Source: Sphingobium subterraneum (GTDB lineage: Bacteria; Pseudomonadota; Alphaproteobacteria; Sphingomonadales; Sphingomonadaceae). From it: a stretch of 64,000 bases of DNA. Each line of letters begins with the position of its first letter. Positions within the stretch are counted from its first letter, which is position 1. Position numbers and translations under genes: made by a program. The notes under the pieces are model-generated. The model ran no database searches. It saw nothing but the letters and a program-made list of their open reading frames with translations, and was not told the origin of the DNA. Shown here piece after piece: positions 1 to 8,898 of the stretch. The stretch lies in assembly GCF_014199435.1 (NCBI RefSeq), contig NZ_JACIJP010000005.1:62001-126000 (forward strand). Direction: 5' to 3'.

Positions 1-823
1 GCAGGGATGGCTTCGGGGCGGCGGCGGGCGAGAGGGCAGGGAGTGCGGTAATGGGAGTTGTACTCTTTGGGGCAGACGTCTCGGGGGCGTGGCTGGAGCG
101 GTTGATGGCGGTCAGCCCGGCGTAGAGAAGTCCGGCAAACACCGCGACCGCGACCAACGCACCAGCCCGGCGCAAGGCATAGGACGGAGCGGGAGGTCTC
201 GCGGCCCCCGGCGCGCCTTCTGGCGTTGCCGGACCGGTGCGGGTGCGGCTTGTTGCGATCTCGTAGCCCCATGTCACCAGCCCGACCAAAACGCCCAGCG
301 CTGCGACACATGCAACAAAAATCAGGCCCGCGCGCAACATGGCACCGGCCAGCGCCGACCATTGCCCATCACGCCAATGACGAGCAATTTCGCCAGTAAG
401 GCCTTCCGACTTACGCTCCAGTTCGAGGGCCTGGCGGGCCTCATTCCTGGCACGGGCTTCGGTCAGCGCGGTCTCGGCTGCGCCATCTGCCGGAGCCAGT
501 TTGATCCGCGATCCAAAGGGATCGCCGTCTGGCGCAGCGAGCGCAGCACTTGCGCTTCCGGCATTAATGGCTTGGCTCAGCTCCTCCGCCGACGTGGATT
601 TCCGGTGTGCCCGCTGGTGCTCTTCCACGATCTCCCGCAGTCGCTGGAGTTCCTGTGCAGATGGGCACGGTTGCAAGGCACCGCCAGCATCACGGCACCC
701 GGTGGTGTCTTGCTGGGCGCGGGCAGGACTGCCGAAAGCGACGATAGCCAGCAGGGCAGCGAGGGCAAGCGCCCGCTTGGCGCGTTGCACAGGTCGCATG
801 AACATGATGCTCGGCAATATCAT
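1..823 (-). CDS. Membrane-anchored periplasmic protein of unknown function (3' end outside window)
   Basis: An open reading frame runs from an ATG at 823 off the left edge without a stop, so only about 274 residues are visible. The start is preceded by a G-rich Shine-Dalgarno (GGGAGGGG). The N-terminus reads as a signal peptide ending in an Ala-rich ARA-like cleavage site around residue 36. Next comes a charged, helical, probably periplasmic stretch (about residues 55-150). Two hydrophobic segments follow, around residues 160-188 and 218-238, and then a Pro/Ala/Thr-rich tail begins. I recognise no family. ATGs at 805 and 800 are alternative starts. The long plus-strand ORF covering the same bases is an antisense shadow. 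Confidence 0.6.
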   Translation of the reverse strand, partial: MILPSIMFMRPVQRAKRALALAALLAIVAFGSPARAQQDTTGCRDAGGALQPCPSAQELQRLREIVEEHQRAHRKSTSAEELSQAINAGSASAALAAPDGDPFGSRIKLAPADGAAETALTEARARNEARQALELERKSEGLTGEIARHWRDGQWSALAGAMLRAGLIFVACVAALGVLVGLVTWGYEIATSRTRTGPATPEGAPGAARPPAPSYALRRAGALVAVAVFAGLLYAGLTAINRSSHAPETSAPKSTTPITALPALSPAAAPKPSL

Positions 824-959
824 AACCCCTCCCCAAACTCTGCGGTGCGCGACTCCAATTCACAGATAGTCAGACATTGGCATATCTCGCGCGATTCTTT
901 TTACAAGTAGTATGTCAAATGCAGCCTCTTGTATGAACGCCTCGTGAAGGAATGTCCGG

Positions 960-2633
960 TCAATCAGGCGTCAGAAGAAGGATGCCGCCTATGGTGACGA
1001 AGGCCGTCAGAGCGAAGTTGAAAATTCCCAGCGCCAGCGTGAAATGCCGTGCGCCGCGCATGAACGGCATCATGGCCAGGGGCAGGACGGCAGAAACCGC
1101 CAGCAAACCAAGTTGCGTCGGGATCATCCAGCCCGGCGGCGGTGCTCCACCATAGGTACGATCGTCGAGCAGGGGGCCAGCGATGAGTGCGGCAATCCAA
1201 GGCGTCACGAGCAGGATGAGCATCGGCAGGCGCCGCCGGATAGGCAGGCGATCGTGGGGCAGAGCGGCAAGGGCTGCGAGCGTAATCAGCACCAACAGAC
1301 CCAGCAACCGCGGCGGAAGCGCATTGCCCAAGAGCTGGAAAATGCCTGATAGGATCAGCATGGCAACAGCCGCGACGAGCCAGGGCAACAAGCGATAGCG
1401 GGGCACCTGGGCATTGGGCGTGATTCTTGCGCCGGGCGCGATCGGATCGTCCAACTTCCGCGGAAGCGACGGCTCGGGCGGCGCAGCGGGTGTTTCGTAG
1501 TCGAATGGCTCCAGGCCCACGGGCTCAGGCGGAACGCCCATCTCACCGATGGCCAGCATTTCGGAGAGGGCCAGTTTCCGCATCACCGGAATATCGTGCG
1601 ATAGTTCCCCTTCCGGCCCAATGAAGGCGAGGCTGGTCTTGCGGCTCAGAATATTGGCCGTCCGGCGAACCGCCTCAGGGTCTTGCGTCGTGGCGGATTC
1701 CCTGAAGCCAGCGGCTGCGAATGCGCGCATTGCGCGAGCGTTTGGCGCGATGCCTTCGGTTGGCAATGGGGCTGTCACGCGGATCTCCCCATGCCTGGTC
1801 GCCATAACACCGAAAATCCAGTCGCTGCGATCACTAGAGAGGATGCCTTCAGGGTTCATGGGGTGCCGGAAGGTTTCCGTCCCGCGCGCGGACGTCACTT
1901 CCCAGCCGCCGATCTGGTCAACTTGCCAGGCGCAATGATCGATCGAGCCACCCAGCTCCGGCACGATCTCAAGCTGGACCGGTGCCGCGCAGTCGATGCT
2001 GATCGGATCGCGTGACGTGATGGGATAGGGGTTGCCTTGCCCGCACAGTGTCACTTGCAGGTCCGGGGCATGTACCGCCAGCGTGGCGGTGTGCCGCTCG
2101 CTTGTCGTCACTGGCGCATCCGCATCGAGCAAACCGGACACGACAAAATCATGGCGGGCGCTCAGCGGAACAAAGAGCAGCGCGAGGTCATCCGTGTTCC
2201 GCTCCAACGGCTTGACGCTCCAGATCTGAATCTCGACTTCGTAGCCAGGTTCGATCCCGGCAACCGAGATTATCGGGATATCGTGTTTCAGAAGTTCGAA
2301 GAGGATCGCACGATGGCCTTCGGCTATGGCCGCATCATGGTCGCGCCTTGCACGGCGGGCGCCCCGAGGCGTGGCATCATATTGTGTGCCGCCGATGGAC
2401 ACGATAAGGCGGAAGACAACCTCCTCCGGCGCCAAGGGTGGCAAGGTCAGAACCGCTTCGATCCGCTGGTCGCTCGTGTTGGTAAATTGCCGGACGACCA
2501 CGACCTGCGCCAGCGGCGGAAGCAACGTGATATCGACATGCGTACTGTCCAGCGTAAGCGGCCTGCATCCTGCAAGCTCCGTCCGAAAGAACGCGGCAAG
2601 CGGATCAACGAGTAGCATGCTTGCGGTCATCAT
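960..2633 (-). CDS. VIT-domain protein with C-terminal membrane segments
   Basis: 557 residues. Residues about 20-150 look like a vault/inter-alpha-trypsin (VIT) domain: a statement about changing linear expressions of the type LPPLAQVVVVRQFTN, then a beta-rich core with an acidic/basic helix (residues about 90-112). The middle third ends in the conserved-looking NILSRKTSLAFIG stretch seen at the end of VIT regions. No von Willebrand A domain with a DxSxS MIDAS motif follows, although most VIT proteins have one. Residues about 415-557 form roughly five hydrophobic segments, so the C-terminus is in the membrane. The start overlaps the end of the upstream MerR gene by 29 bp, so the two are probably co-translated. 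The function is unknown; VIT domains are usually adhesion or protein-interaction modules. Confidence 0.75.
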   Translation of the reverse strand: MMTASMLLVDPLAAFFRTELAGCRPLTLDSTHVDITLLPPLAQVVVVRQFTNTSDQRIEAVLTLPPLAPEEVVFRLIVSIGGTQYDATPRGARRARRDHDAAIAEGHRAILFELLKHDIPIISVAGIEPGYEVEIQIWSVKPLERNTDDLALLFVPLSARHDFVVSGLLDADAPVTTSERHTATLAVHAPDLQVTLCGQGNPYPITSRDPISIDCAAPVQLEIVPELGGSIDHCAWQVDQIGGWEVTSARGTETFRHPMNPEGILSSDRSDWIFGVMATRHGEIRVTAPLPTEGIAPNARAMRAFAAAGFRESATTQDPEAVRRTANILSRKTSLAFIGPEGELSHDIPVMRKLALSEMLAIGEMGVPPEPVGLEPFDYETPAAPPEPSLPRKLDDPIAPGARITPNAQVPRYRLLPWLVAAVAMLILSGIFQLLGNALPPRLLGLLVLITLAALAALPHDRLPIRRRLPMLILLVTPWIAALIAGPLLDDRTYGGAPPPGWMIPTQLGLLAVSAVLPLAMMPFMRGARHFTLALGIFNFALTAFVTIGGILLLTPD

Positions 2634-2985
2634 CCAGCCCTTCTGACAGGAGTTCCTCGACTTTTGCGGCGGCCTTTGCGGCCATGCCTGCCACGTCCCC
2701 GCCGCGGCCGATCAGATCCGGCGCGATGACCAGTGTCAGGCCGTCCGCGATCGGCACCGGAATCCCCTCGCGCGCTTCGAGCAGCAGGCGAATCGCTGCC
2801 GGTGGAAAGCCCAGACTACGTAGGCGATCATAGCGGCGGATGGCGGTCACGTGGACGTCACTATACGTTGCGTAGGTTCGCCCGCCCGTCGCCGACGGGA
2901 CAAAGCCTTCCGCGATCAGATAGCGAATCTGGCGCGGCGTGATCCCAGTGATCCGGACCAGATCGTCGAATTTCAGACCGGTCAT
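2605..2985 (-). CDS. MerR-family transcriptional regulator
   Basis: 126 residues. Residues 5-70 form a MerR winged helix: VRITGITPRQIRYLIAEGF, followed by TYATYSDVHVTAIRRYDRL and an SLGFPPAAIR helix. The C-terminal half is short and has no cysteine cluster, so metal sensing of the MerR/CueR kind is unlikely; the effector is unknown. The gene overlaps the downstream VIT gene by 29 bp. Its own start codon overlaps the stop of a small upstream ORF (TAATG), so all three look like one transcription unit. By context it probably regulates this cassette itself, which is inference. Confidence 0.85.
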   Translation of the reverse strand: MTGLKFDDLVRITGITPRQIRYLIAEGFVPSATGGRTYATYSDVHVTAIRRYDRLRSLGFPPAAIRLLLEAREGIPVPIADGLTLVIAPDLIGRGGDVAGMAAKAAAKVEELLSEGLDDDRKHATR

Positions 2986-3170
2986 TATCCGGAAACCTCA
3001 TTCACTTGCAGTCGGTCGCGAATGCGCATCTGAAAGTATCCGATGACCGCATCTGTGACCTTCGGACTGTTGCAGTGTAACCTGATGGTCGACCAACGCG
3101 CATCGATTGCGATGAGTGCCATCTTCCCCGAGTCATTGCCGAAGAACCTCGCCGCGCAGCCCGCGTGCAT
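2985..3170 (-). CDS. Small hypothetical protein upstream of the MerR regulator
   Basis: 61 residues starting at an ATG at 3170, preceded at ideal spacing by GGAGAAG on the minus strand. The ORF opens further upstream, but no other start there has a ribosome site. The stop TAA shares one base with the MerR start (TAATG), which is typical of translational coupling. The product has no signal peptide and no motif I recognise; it holds a basic C-terminal stretch (MRIRDRLQV). A strong ribosome site plus coupling supports expression, but without homologues it could be a leader ORF. Confidence 0.4.
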   Translation of the reverse strand: MHAGCAARFFGNDSGKMALIAIDARWSTIRLHCNSPKVTDAVIGYFQMRIRDRLQVNEVSG

Positions 3171-3401
3171 AATCTTCTCCATACGGTATGTAGCGGTTCT
3201 ACCGGCCAGACTCGGCAAGCCCTACGCCAACACCTATTACCAAAGTATTTGTCAAAAGCAACTCTTTGCCTTCTTGCTGAACGAACCAACGGTTTGGACG
3301 ACTCTGTTCGTACTAGCGAAGGACTACAACGTTGGCGGAAGCGTCGAAGGGTCACGACACCTATCGGGCAACCGCCTATTCCTACCTGGCCTTCTGTCGT
3401 G

Positions 3402-4217
3402 TCAGCCCTGATCGGCGGATTGGGCGATCTCCTGCCGCAACTGATTCACTTTCGCGCCCGCCCACTGCCGGGCGTCGTCGCCGAACACGAGCCGCGATGG
3501 CGCCTCGTCCTGCGAAGCAAGCGCTACGATCCGCGCGGCGAGGAGCTTCGGGTCGTTCGGCTGTTTGCCGTTGGCCTCATCCACGAACGCGCGATACTGC
3601 CCGACCGCCTCGGCATAGTCTGGAATATCGATACTGCCGAAGCTCGCTGACTTGCCGTCCATAAAGTCCGTGCGCAGCATCCCTGGTTCGACCAGAAGCG
3701 AGCGGACGCCCAGCGGCGCCAGCTCTTGCGCGAAGCCTTCCATCCATCCTTCGATCGCGAACTTCGACGCCGAGTAGACCGAGCCCCCAGCGTTGGAGAC
3801 CAACCCGCTGACCGATGAGATCGTAACGATGAGGCCCGAGCGACGCTGACGCATATGCGGGGCAACCGCACGCGCGACGTTCATCGTGCCGAACAAATTG
3901 ACCTCGAATTGACGCCGCACGGCGGCATCGGTGAAGGTCTCGAAAAATCCCAATTCGGCATAGCCAGCATTGTTGACCAGCACGTCGATCGCACCGAACC
4001 GCTCGGTGGTTTCGGCAGCTACCAACTTCGCGGCGTAGGCGTCCGTGATATCGAGCGCAAAAGCGTGCAGACGATCGCTTGCGCTACCGAAGGCATCGCG
4101 CACCTCGTCGGCAGACCGCGCCGTTGCTACTACAGTTTCGCCTGCATCGAGCGCCGCGCGTGCGATCTCGTGTCCAAGTCCCCGGCTTGCGCCCGTTACC
4201 AGCCAGATCCTGCTCAT
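3402..4217 (-). CDS. Short-chain dehydrogenase/reductase (classical SDR)
   Basis: 271 residues with the classical SDR signature: cofactor loop TGASRGLG (residues 8-15), NNAG (82-85), catalytic Ser134/135 and YSASK (Tyr148, Lys152). An acidic residue after the second strand, which would mark an NAD preference, is not evident; the loop reads ATARS, so NADP(H) is more likely. The substrate cannot be told. The gene is transcribed away from the LysR gene at 4320, the usual arrangement for a LysR regulator and its target. The 102 bp between them hold a dyad at 4265-4289. Confidence 0.85.
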   Translation of the reverse strand: MSRIWLVTGASRGLGHEIARAALDAGETVVATARSADEVRDAFGSASDRLHAFALDITDAYAAKLVAAETTERFGAIDVLVNNAGYAELGFFETFTDAAVRRQFEVNLFGTMNVARAVAPHMRQRRSGLIVTISSVSGLVSNAGGSVYSASKFAIEGWMEGFAQELAPLGVRSLLVEPGMLRTDFMDGKSASFGSIDIPDYAEAVGQYRAFVDEANGKQPNDPKLLAARIVALASQDEAPSRLVFGDDARQWAGAKVNQLRQEIAQSADQG

Positions 4218-4264
4218 GATGTGCTCCTTAATCAGTTCAGTGTTATGAGCTAAGTAGGTATGCT

Positions 4265-4289
4265 AATTGATCGAAATAACGGTCTAATT
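4265..4289. promoter_or_regulatory. Candidate LysR operator between the SDR and lysR genes
   Basis: Imperfect inverted repeat: AATTGATCG, a six-base AT spacer, then CGGTCTAATT. It lies in the short AT-rich divergent intergenic region, about 30 bp from the lysR start and 48 bp from the SDR start. LysR-type regulators bind AT-rich dyads in this position. The sequence is read directly; the role is inferred from location. Confidence 0.35.
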
Positions 4290-4319
4290 AGTAATAGGTC
4301 CTAGTAGCGAGGGTTATCA

Positions 4320-5213
4320 ATGAAGCCGGATCAGCTCGGCGAACTTGCCGTTTTCGCGGCGATTGCCGCCGATCGCAGCTTTACGCGTGCTGCCAAACGT
4401 CTGGGGGTTACGCAGTCGGCCTTGAGCCAGGCTATGAAGCGGCTGGAAGGCCAGCTTGGCTTCCGCCTGCTTTCCCGCACCACACGCAGCGTGGCACCAA
4501 CCGCTGCCGGGGAGTGCCTGCTCGCGACCCTGTCACCCGCGCTTGCCAAGTTGAATGACGAGATCGAAGCGCTGTCCCAGGCCCGCGGGGCCGCAATCGG
4601 CACTATCCGGATCACGGTCGGCAAGCACGCAGCCGATACAGTGCTGTGGCCTATGCTCCCCTCGTTCCTGCGCCGCCACCCAGGCATTGAGGTGGAGGTG
4701 TGCGTGGAGGACAGCATGACCGACATCGTGGCCGGCCATTTCGATGCGGGCATCAGACTCGGCGAAAGACTGGAAAAGGACATGATCGCGCTCGCCGTCG
4801 GTCCGCCGCTACGTGTCGCGGTGGTGGCTACCCCCGGCTATCTGCAAGACCACCCAAAACCGACAGTGCCCGCCGATCTCACAGGCCATCGCTGCATCGC
4901 CTATGGCGACGCGCATGGCGACCTGTCTCCGTGGTCCTTCGAACGCGACGGACATGCGGTGACGGTCAAGCCGGGCAGCGGGCCGGTGTTCAACGACGGA
5001 GACCTGCTGGTGGCCGCCGCCCTCGAGGGTTTCGGCATCCTCTATATCCTCGAGGATCTGGTGGCGGCGCCAATTGCCGATGGTCGTCTCATCCGCCTGC
5101 TGGAACCATGGTGCGAGCCGTTCGTCGGTTATCACCTCTATTACCCTGATCGGCAGGGCACGACGGCCTTCGAACTGTTCAAGGAAGCACTGCGAGCAAG
5201 CAGGGTCGCGTAA
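4320..5213 (+). CDS. LysR-family transcriptional regulator
   Basis: 297 residues, the normal LTTR length. The winged helix is at residues about 5-64 (SFTRAAKRLGVTQSALSQAM, then RLLSRTTRSVAPTAAG). A periplasmic-binding-protein-like effector domain follows from about residue 90, of the type in the CrgA/DsdC-like group with a GIRLGE stretch near residue 145. It is divergent from the SDR at 3402-4217 and probably controls it and itself. The inducer is unknown. Confidence 0.9.
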   Translation: MKPDQLGELAVFAAIAADRSFTRAAKRLGVTQSALSQAMKRLEGQLGFRLLSRTTRSVAPTAAGECLLATLSPALAKLNDEIEALSQARGAAIGTIRITVGKHAADTVLWPMLPSFLRRHPGIEVEVCVEDSMTDIVAGHFDAGIRLGERLEKDMIALAVGPPLRVAVVATPGYLQDHPKPTVPADLTGHRCIAYGDAHGDLSPWSFERDGHAVTVKPGSGPVFNDGDLLVAAALEGFGILYILEDLVAAPIADGRLIRLLEPWCEPFVGYHLYYPDRQGTTAFELFKEALRASRVA

Positions 5214-5390
5214 AGGCTCGGCGAAGCTTCGGCGCCAATTCTCGAACCTCCATCGTTCTTGAAGAGACCGCTATCACGCTTACGCCAAAAGCCGGCATCC
5301 CAGCGCCTAGGTTAAAGTCATTATGGCCGATCTTGAGACAGCCTTTCCTGACGTATGGCGCTTTTCCGAGCCTGCGCAGGGAAACTGTCG

Positions 5391-7568
5391 TCACTCCGCT
5401 GGCGCGGGTTCGATATCGACGCGGATCCCGTTGAGGATAGACATTCCCGCCAGGCGCTCCGTGGGACCCTCGGCGCCGCTCGACAGGATGTTGGAGTTGA
5501 CTCCCCCTGCGTCATTGGCTCGTTGCCAGCCACCGCGGTGCCCCCAGCCATGAGGCAACGCAACATTTCCCGGCTTCATGCGGTCGGAAATTTTTATCCT
5601 GGTCGTCAGGCTGCCGGCCTCTGACGTTATTCGCACGCCTTCGCCGTCCGCTATCCCCAGCGCTTCAGCATCGACCGAACTGATGTGCAAAGCGTGAGCG
5701 CGCTTCGCGGTCATACAGGTAGCCGAGTTGTGCAGCCAGGTGTTCATCGACAGCATTTCGCGCATGCCGGTCAGATTGAAAGGGAATCGTGGATCGGGAC
5801 GGTAGGCGGTGAGCGCTTCCAATTCCTCGATCAAATCAGCTGGAGCAAGTGCGATTTTCCTGCCGCCCAGCATTTGGGGCAGCTGGCCGGTCGGAATATC
5901 ATCGCGCAATGTCTTGCCCTGGGGGTGATCCTTGACCAACTTTCCAAACGAGATGCCGTTTGCGCGGAGGCCGTAGCGATCGCCGAACGCGCTCATGCGG
6001 AGCTTCGAATCCAGCAGCCAGCGCGGTTTGATCGGCATTCCCATCGCAGCCATGCGGCGCATCCAGGGCGCGTCGTAGGATCCGCCAAGCCCCATGCGCC
6101 GACAGATTTCATTCATGATCCACCATTCCTCGCGCACCCCGTCGGGCGGGGCAACTATGGGATCGGTGGCGAAAAGCGAGGGCCGCAGCATGAAGGCGAT
6201 GTATTTGAACGGGATGTCCTCGCGTTCGAACATCGTGGTTGTCGGCAGGATATAATGCGCGTGCCGGTTGGTCTCGTTCATGTAAATGTCGAGTGAGAAA
6301 TGGAGGTCCAGCGCCCCTAATGCCTCAATCATCCGTGGGCCTGACGCCCCGCTTGAATGCGCAGGGTTGCCGCCCAGTGTCATGAGCGCCCTTACCTGGC
6401 CCGCGCCCGGCACAGTGATATCGTTGATCATCGCACTCGATGGCAATGTGCCGCCGACCTGGGGAAGTCCGTCGACCCGACTGGGCGACTCCTCGCCGGG
6501 TGTGAGGATGGAAGCACTGAAAGGCGCCCAGGGGAACACGATCCCGCCGGGCCGGTCAATATTGCCGGTGACGATACAGATGAGGCTTTGCAGGATATTG
6601 TTGAGCGTTCCGAAGCGTTGCGTGCAGGTCCCGGTCCGGCCATATATCAACGCACTCTTAGCCGTTCCAAAACCCTCCGCGACGTTGCGGATTGTGTCGG
6701 CATCGATGCCGCATTCGGCCGCCGCGCGTTCGGCCGTGAACGGTCGAGCTAGTTCCGCGAGCGTTTCAAACCCCTCTGTGTTCGCGTCGATGAAGGCGCG
6801 ATCGACATGGCCCGCAGTGATCAATTCATTGAGAAGGGCGAGCAGGAACCAGGCATCCGTGCCGGCATTGAGCGCCACATGCTCAAACAACTGGGCCGTT
6901 TCGGTCCGTCGCGGATCGATTACGACGACCCGCCCGCCGCGTAGCACAATGTCCTGCAGCGCCCCGCGCATGAGCGGCTCCGTGCAGACAGACCCGTGCG
7001 ACACCATCGGATTGGCCCCGATGATGATCGCAAAGTCAGTCCGCCATAAATCCGGACGGGGAAGCAGCTTGGCCGACCCGTACAGAATCTCGCTTGCCCG
7101 GATTAACGATGCCGCATCCTCTGCATTCACCGCGTAGTTCCATTTGGTATTCAGAACATTTTTGAACGCGCTGAACCAGATCGCGGTGGCAAAGCCGTTT
7201 GTCGGCGGCTGCCCCAGGAAAGTTGCAAAGGCATCCTCGCCATGGCTGCGGCGAATGTCGGCCAGACGTGTGGTGATGTCTTCGAGTGCGTCCTCCCAAC
7301 TGACCGGGACGAATTCGCCCGGGCCGCCTACGCGCTTCAGGGGTGTCGTGATGCGATCGACATCATACATCACGTCGACCGCGCCGGTTGCCTTTTTACA
7401 GAAGTGGCCTTTGGAGTAGACATGATCCGGATCGCCGCGCACGCGCAGAATGCGCCCGTCCTCGACCGTAGCCAACAGACCGCACATAGCCTCGCAGACC
7501 CGACAATAGGTTACCAGTTCCGACTGATTTTGCGCCAGCTTGGAGGGTGTTGCTGTGTGAGCGGCCAT
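5391..7568 (-). CDS. Molybdopterin-dependent oxidoreductase (Mo-bisPGD, 4Fe-4S, DMSO reductase superfamily)
   Basis: 725 residues. The N-terminal 4Fe-4S motif has Cys22, Cys25, Cys29 and Cys57 (C-x2-C-x3-C-x27-C). The molybdopterin oxidoreductase core follows, with IIIGANPMVSHGSV and VVVIDPRRTETA as pterin-binding landmarks. The C-terminal molydop-binding domain starts around residue 600 (NTWLHNSATCMTAKRAHALH). There is no Tat signal, so the enzyme is probably cytoplasmic. I could not assign the Mo-ligand residue. It resembles the formate-dehydrogenase/BisC-like soluble group, but the substrate is unknown. No electron-transfer subunit, FdhD-like chaperone or pterin-synthesis gene is adjacent; the next genes are a LysR regulator (convergent) and a DMT transporter. 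Confidence 0.88.
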   Translation of the reverse strand: MAAHTATPSKLAQNQSELVTYCRVCEAMCGLLATVEDGRILRVRGDPDHVYSKGHFCKKATGAVDVMYDVDRITTPLKRVGGPGEFVPVSWEDALEDITTRLADIRRSHGEDAFATFLGQPPTNGFATAIWFSAFKNVLNTKWNYAVNAEDAASLIRASEILYGSAKLLPRPDLWRTDFAIIIGANPMVSHGSVCTEPLMRGALQDIVLRGGRVVVIDPRRTETAQLFEHVALNAGTDAWFLLALLNELITAGHVDRAFIDANTEGFETLAELARPFTAERAAAECGIDADTIRNVAEGFGTAKSALIYGRTGTCTQRFGTLNNILQSLICIVTGNIDRPGGIVFPWAPFSASILTPGEESPSRVDGLPQVGGTLPSSAMINDITVPGAGQVRALMTLGGNPAHSSGASGPRMIEALGALDLHFSLDIYMNETNRHAHYILPTTTMFEREDIPFKYIAFMLRPSLFATDPIVAPPDGVREEWWIMNEICRRMGLGGSYDAPWMRRMAAMGMPIKPRWLLDSKLRMSAFGDRYGLRANGISFGKLVKDHPQGKTLRDDIPTGQLPQMLGGRKIALAPADLIEELEALTAYRPDPRFPFNLTGMREMLSMNTWLHNSATCMTAKRAHALHISSVDAEALGIADGEGVRITSEAGSLTTRIKISDRMKPGNVALPHGWGHRGGWQRANDAGGVNSNILSSGAEGPTERLAGMSILNGIRVDIEPAPAE

Positions 7569-7780
7569 GATCTTAACCGTCCTTATTCAGCTATCGATGA
7601 GCCAGGACTGGAAAATACCACGTTTTCGCAAGCTGGTGGGTCCGGTTTCACGCCACACGGCAGTCATTGTTATCCGAAAGTGAACACCGCTCACGCATTC
7701 CGCCACAATCTCGTCCTCACCCTTCCGTTCGTCCGAGTCTGCGGGTGAAGCTTTCTTTGTTGTAAAAGCGCTGTCGGCTT

Positions 7781-8665
7781 TTAGCGATTGGGGCGCAAGA
7801 TATGGGCATTCAGGGCCGAAGGGATGCCGCCTCCAGCATGGCCGATGCAGATCGCGCCCATCGCGACAACGATGCAGGCAGTAATGCGGTAAGCGGTCAG
7901 TCGTTCCTGGAGGAAGAAGCGGCCGATCAGCGCGGCGAACACCACACTCGTTTCCCGGAGCGCCGAAACTGGCCCCATGGCGCCAAGCGACAGAGCGTGG
8001 ATGATAATCCCATACGCGATCAGTGACACGATGCCGCCGCCCGCAGCTAGCCATGTTTCGCTCGGTCCCCGGATCAGGCTGCGCCAGTCACGGATCGCGA
8101 CATAGACGAGCGGCGCCATCACGCCCCAGAGCAAGGACATCCATACCGTATACCCCACCGCGGTGCCCGAAAGCCGAACGCTGATCCCATCAGTGACGCT
8201 GTATGCGCCTATGAAACATCCTGTGCCGAGCGCATATGGGAGACTTCCAAGGCCCACCTTACCGCCCTGGAATGCCAGCGACAGGATAGCTGCCGAGACC
8301 ATCAACACACCCATAGCGCTGATCGGATCGGGCAACTCACCGGCGAATATCGCCGCTCCCAGAGACACCAACAGCGGCGAGGAGCCTCGCGAGATCGGAT
8401 AGGTCTGTCCAAGATCGCCGCTGCGATAGGTTCGTACCAAAAAGAGATTGTATCCTACATGCAACACCGCCGAGAAGACAGCATAGCCCCAACTCGCTCG
8501 CGCAGGCATTGGAACGATCAGAGCCAGGATTGCGCAGGCTATTGCGATGGCGATGCACATGACCGTCATCGACCACAGTCGATCCGAACCAGCACGCAGC
8601 AGCGCATTCCAGCTTGCGTGAAGCACAGCGGCAAGCAGTACGAGAAGGCCGATACCGAGTGTCAT
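7781..8665 (-). CDS. DMT-superfamily transporter (EamA type)
   Basis: 294 residues with about ten hydrophobic helices in two repeats: SWNALLRAGSDRLWSM near the start, a GELPDPISAMGVLMVSAAIL helix ending repeat one, and FFLQERLTAYRI near the end of repeat two, the classical EamA repeat-end signature. The start is placed at the ATG at 8665 because the longer reading adds 21 residues with no hydrophobic content. This is an inner-membrane exporter or permease for small metabolites; the substrate cannot be predicted. It is transcribed in the same direction as the neighbouring oxidoreductase genes but is separated from them by more than 200 bp on both sides. Confidence 0.8.
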   Translation of the reverse strand: MTLGIGLLVLLAAVLHASWNALLRAGSDRLWSMTVMCIAIAIACAILALIVPMPARASWGYAVFSAVLHVGYNLFLVRTYRSGDLGQTYPISRGSSPLLVSLGAAIFAGELPDPISAMGVLMVSAAILSLAFQGGKVGLGSLPYALGTGCFIGAYSVTDGISVRLSGTAVGYTVWMSLLWGVMAPLVYVAIRDWRSLIRGPSETWLAAGGGIVSLIAYGIIIHALSLGAMGPVSALRETSVVFAALIGRFFLQERLTAYRITACIVVAMGAICIGHAGGGIPSALNAHILRPNR

Positions 8666-8898
8666 GGCGATTATCCGCCTTAACGTCGCGAATGGCTCCC
8701 AGCCAGCGTCGCCCACCGATAACACCACGAACGGAAGGCAGATTCGGACGATCAGCGCCCGGCGCGGGAACGGCAGCTAAATTGGCTAAAGGGTATGTTT
8801 TTGTCGCGAACCGTCATTCAGGTCGTTGTCTCCCGGCAGCGGATACCCATGTCGCTGTCGAGAAGATGACCACGCGATGTTATGAGTGCCCAGAAGCT

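Noticed and set aside
89..910. Plus-strand ORF of 273 residues at the left edge
   Set aside because: The opposite strand has a signal peptide, an SD and two membrane helices and is the better reading.
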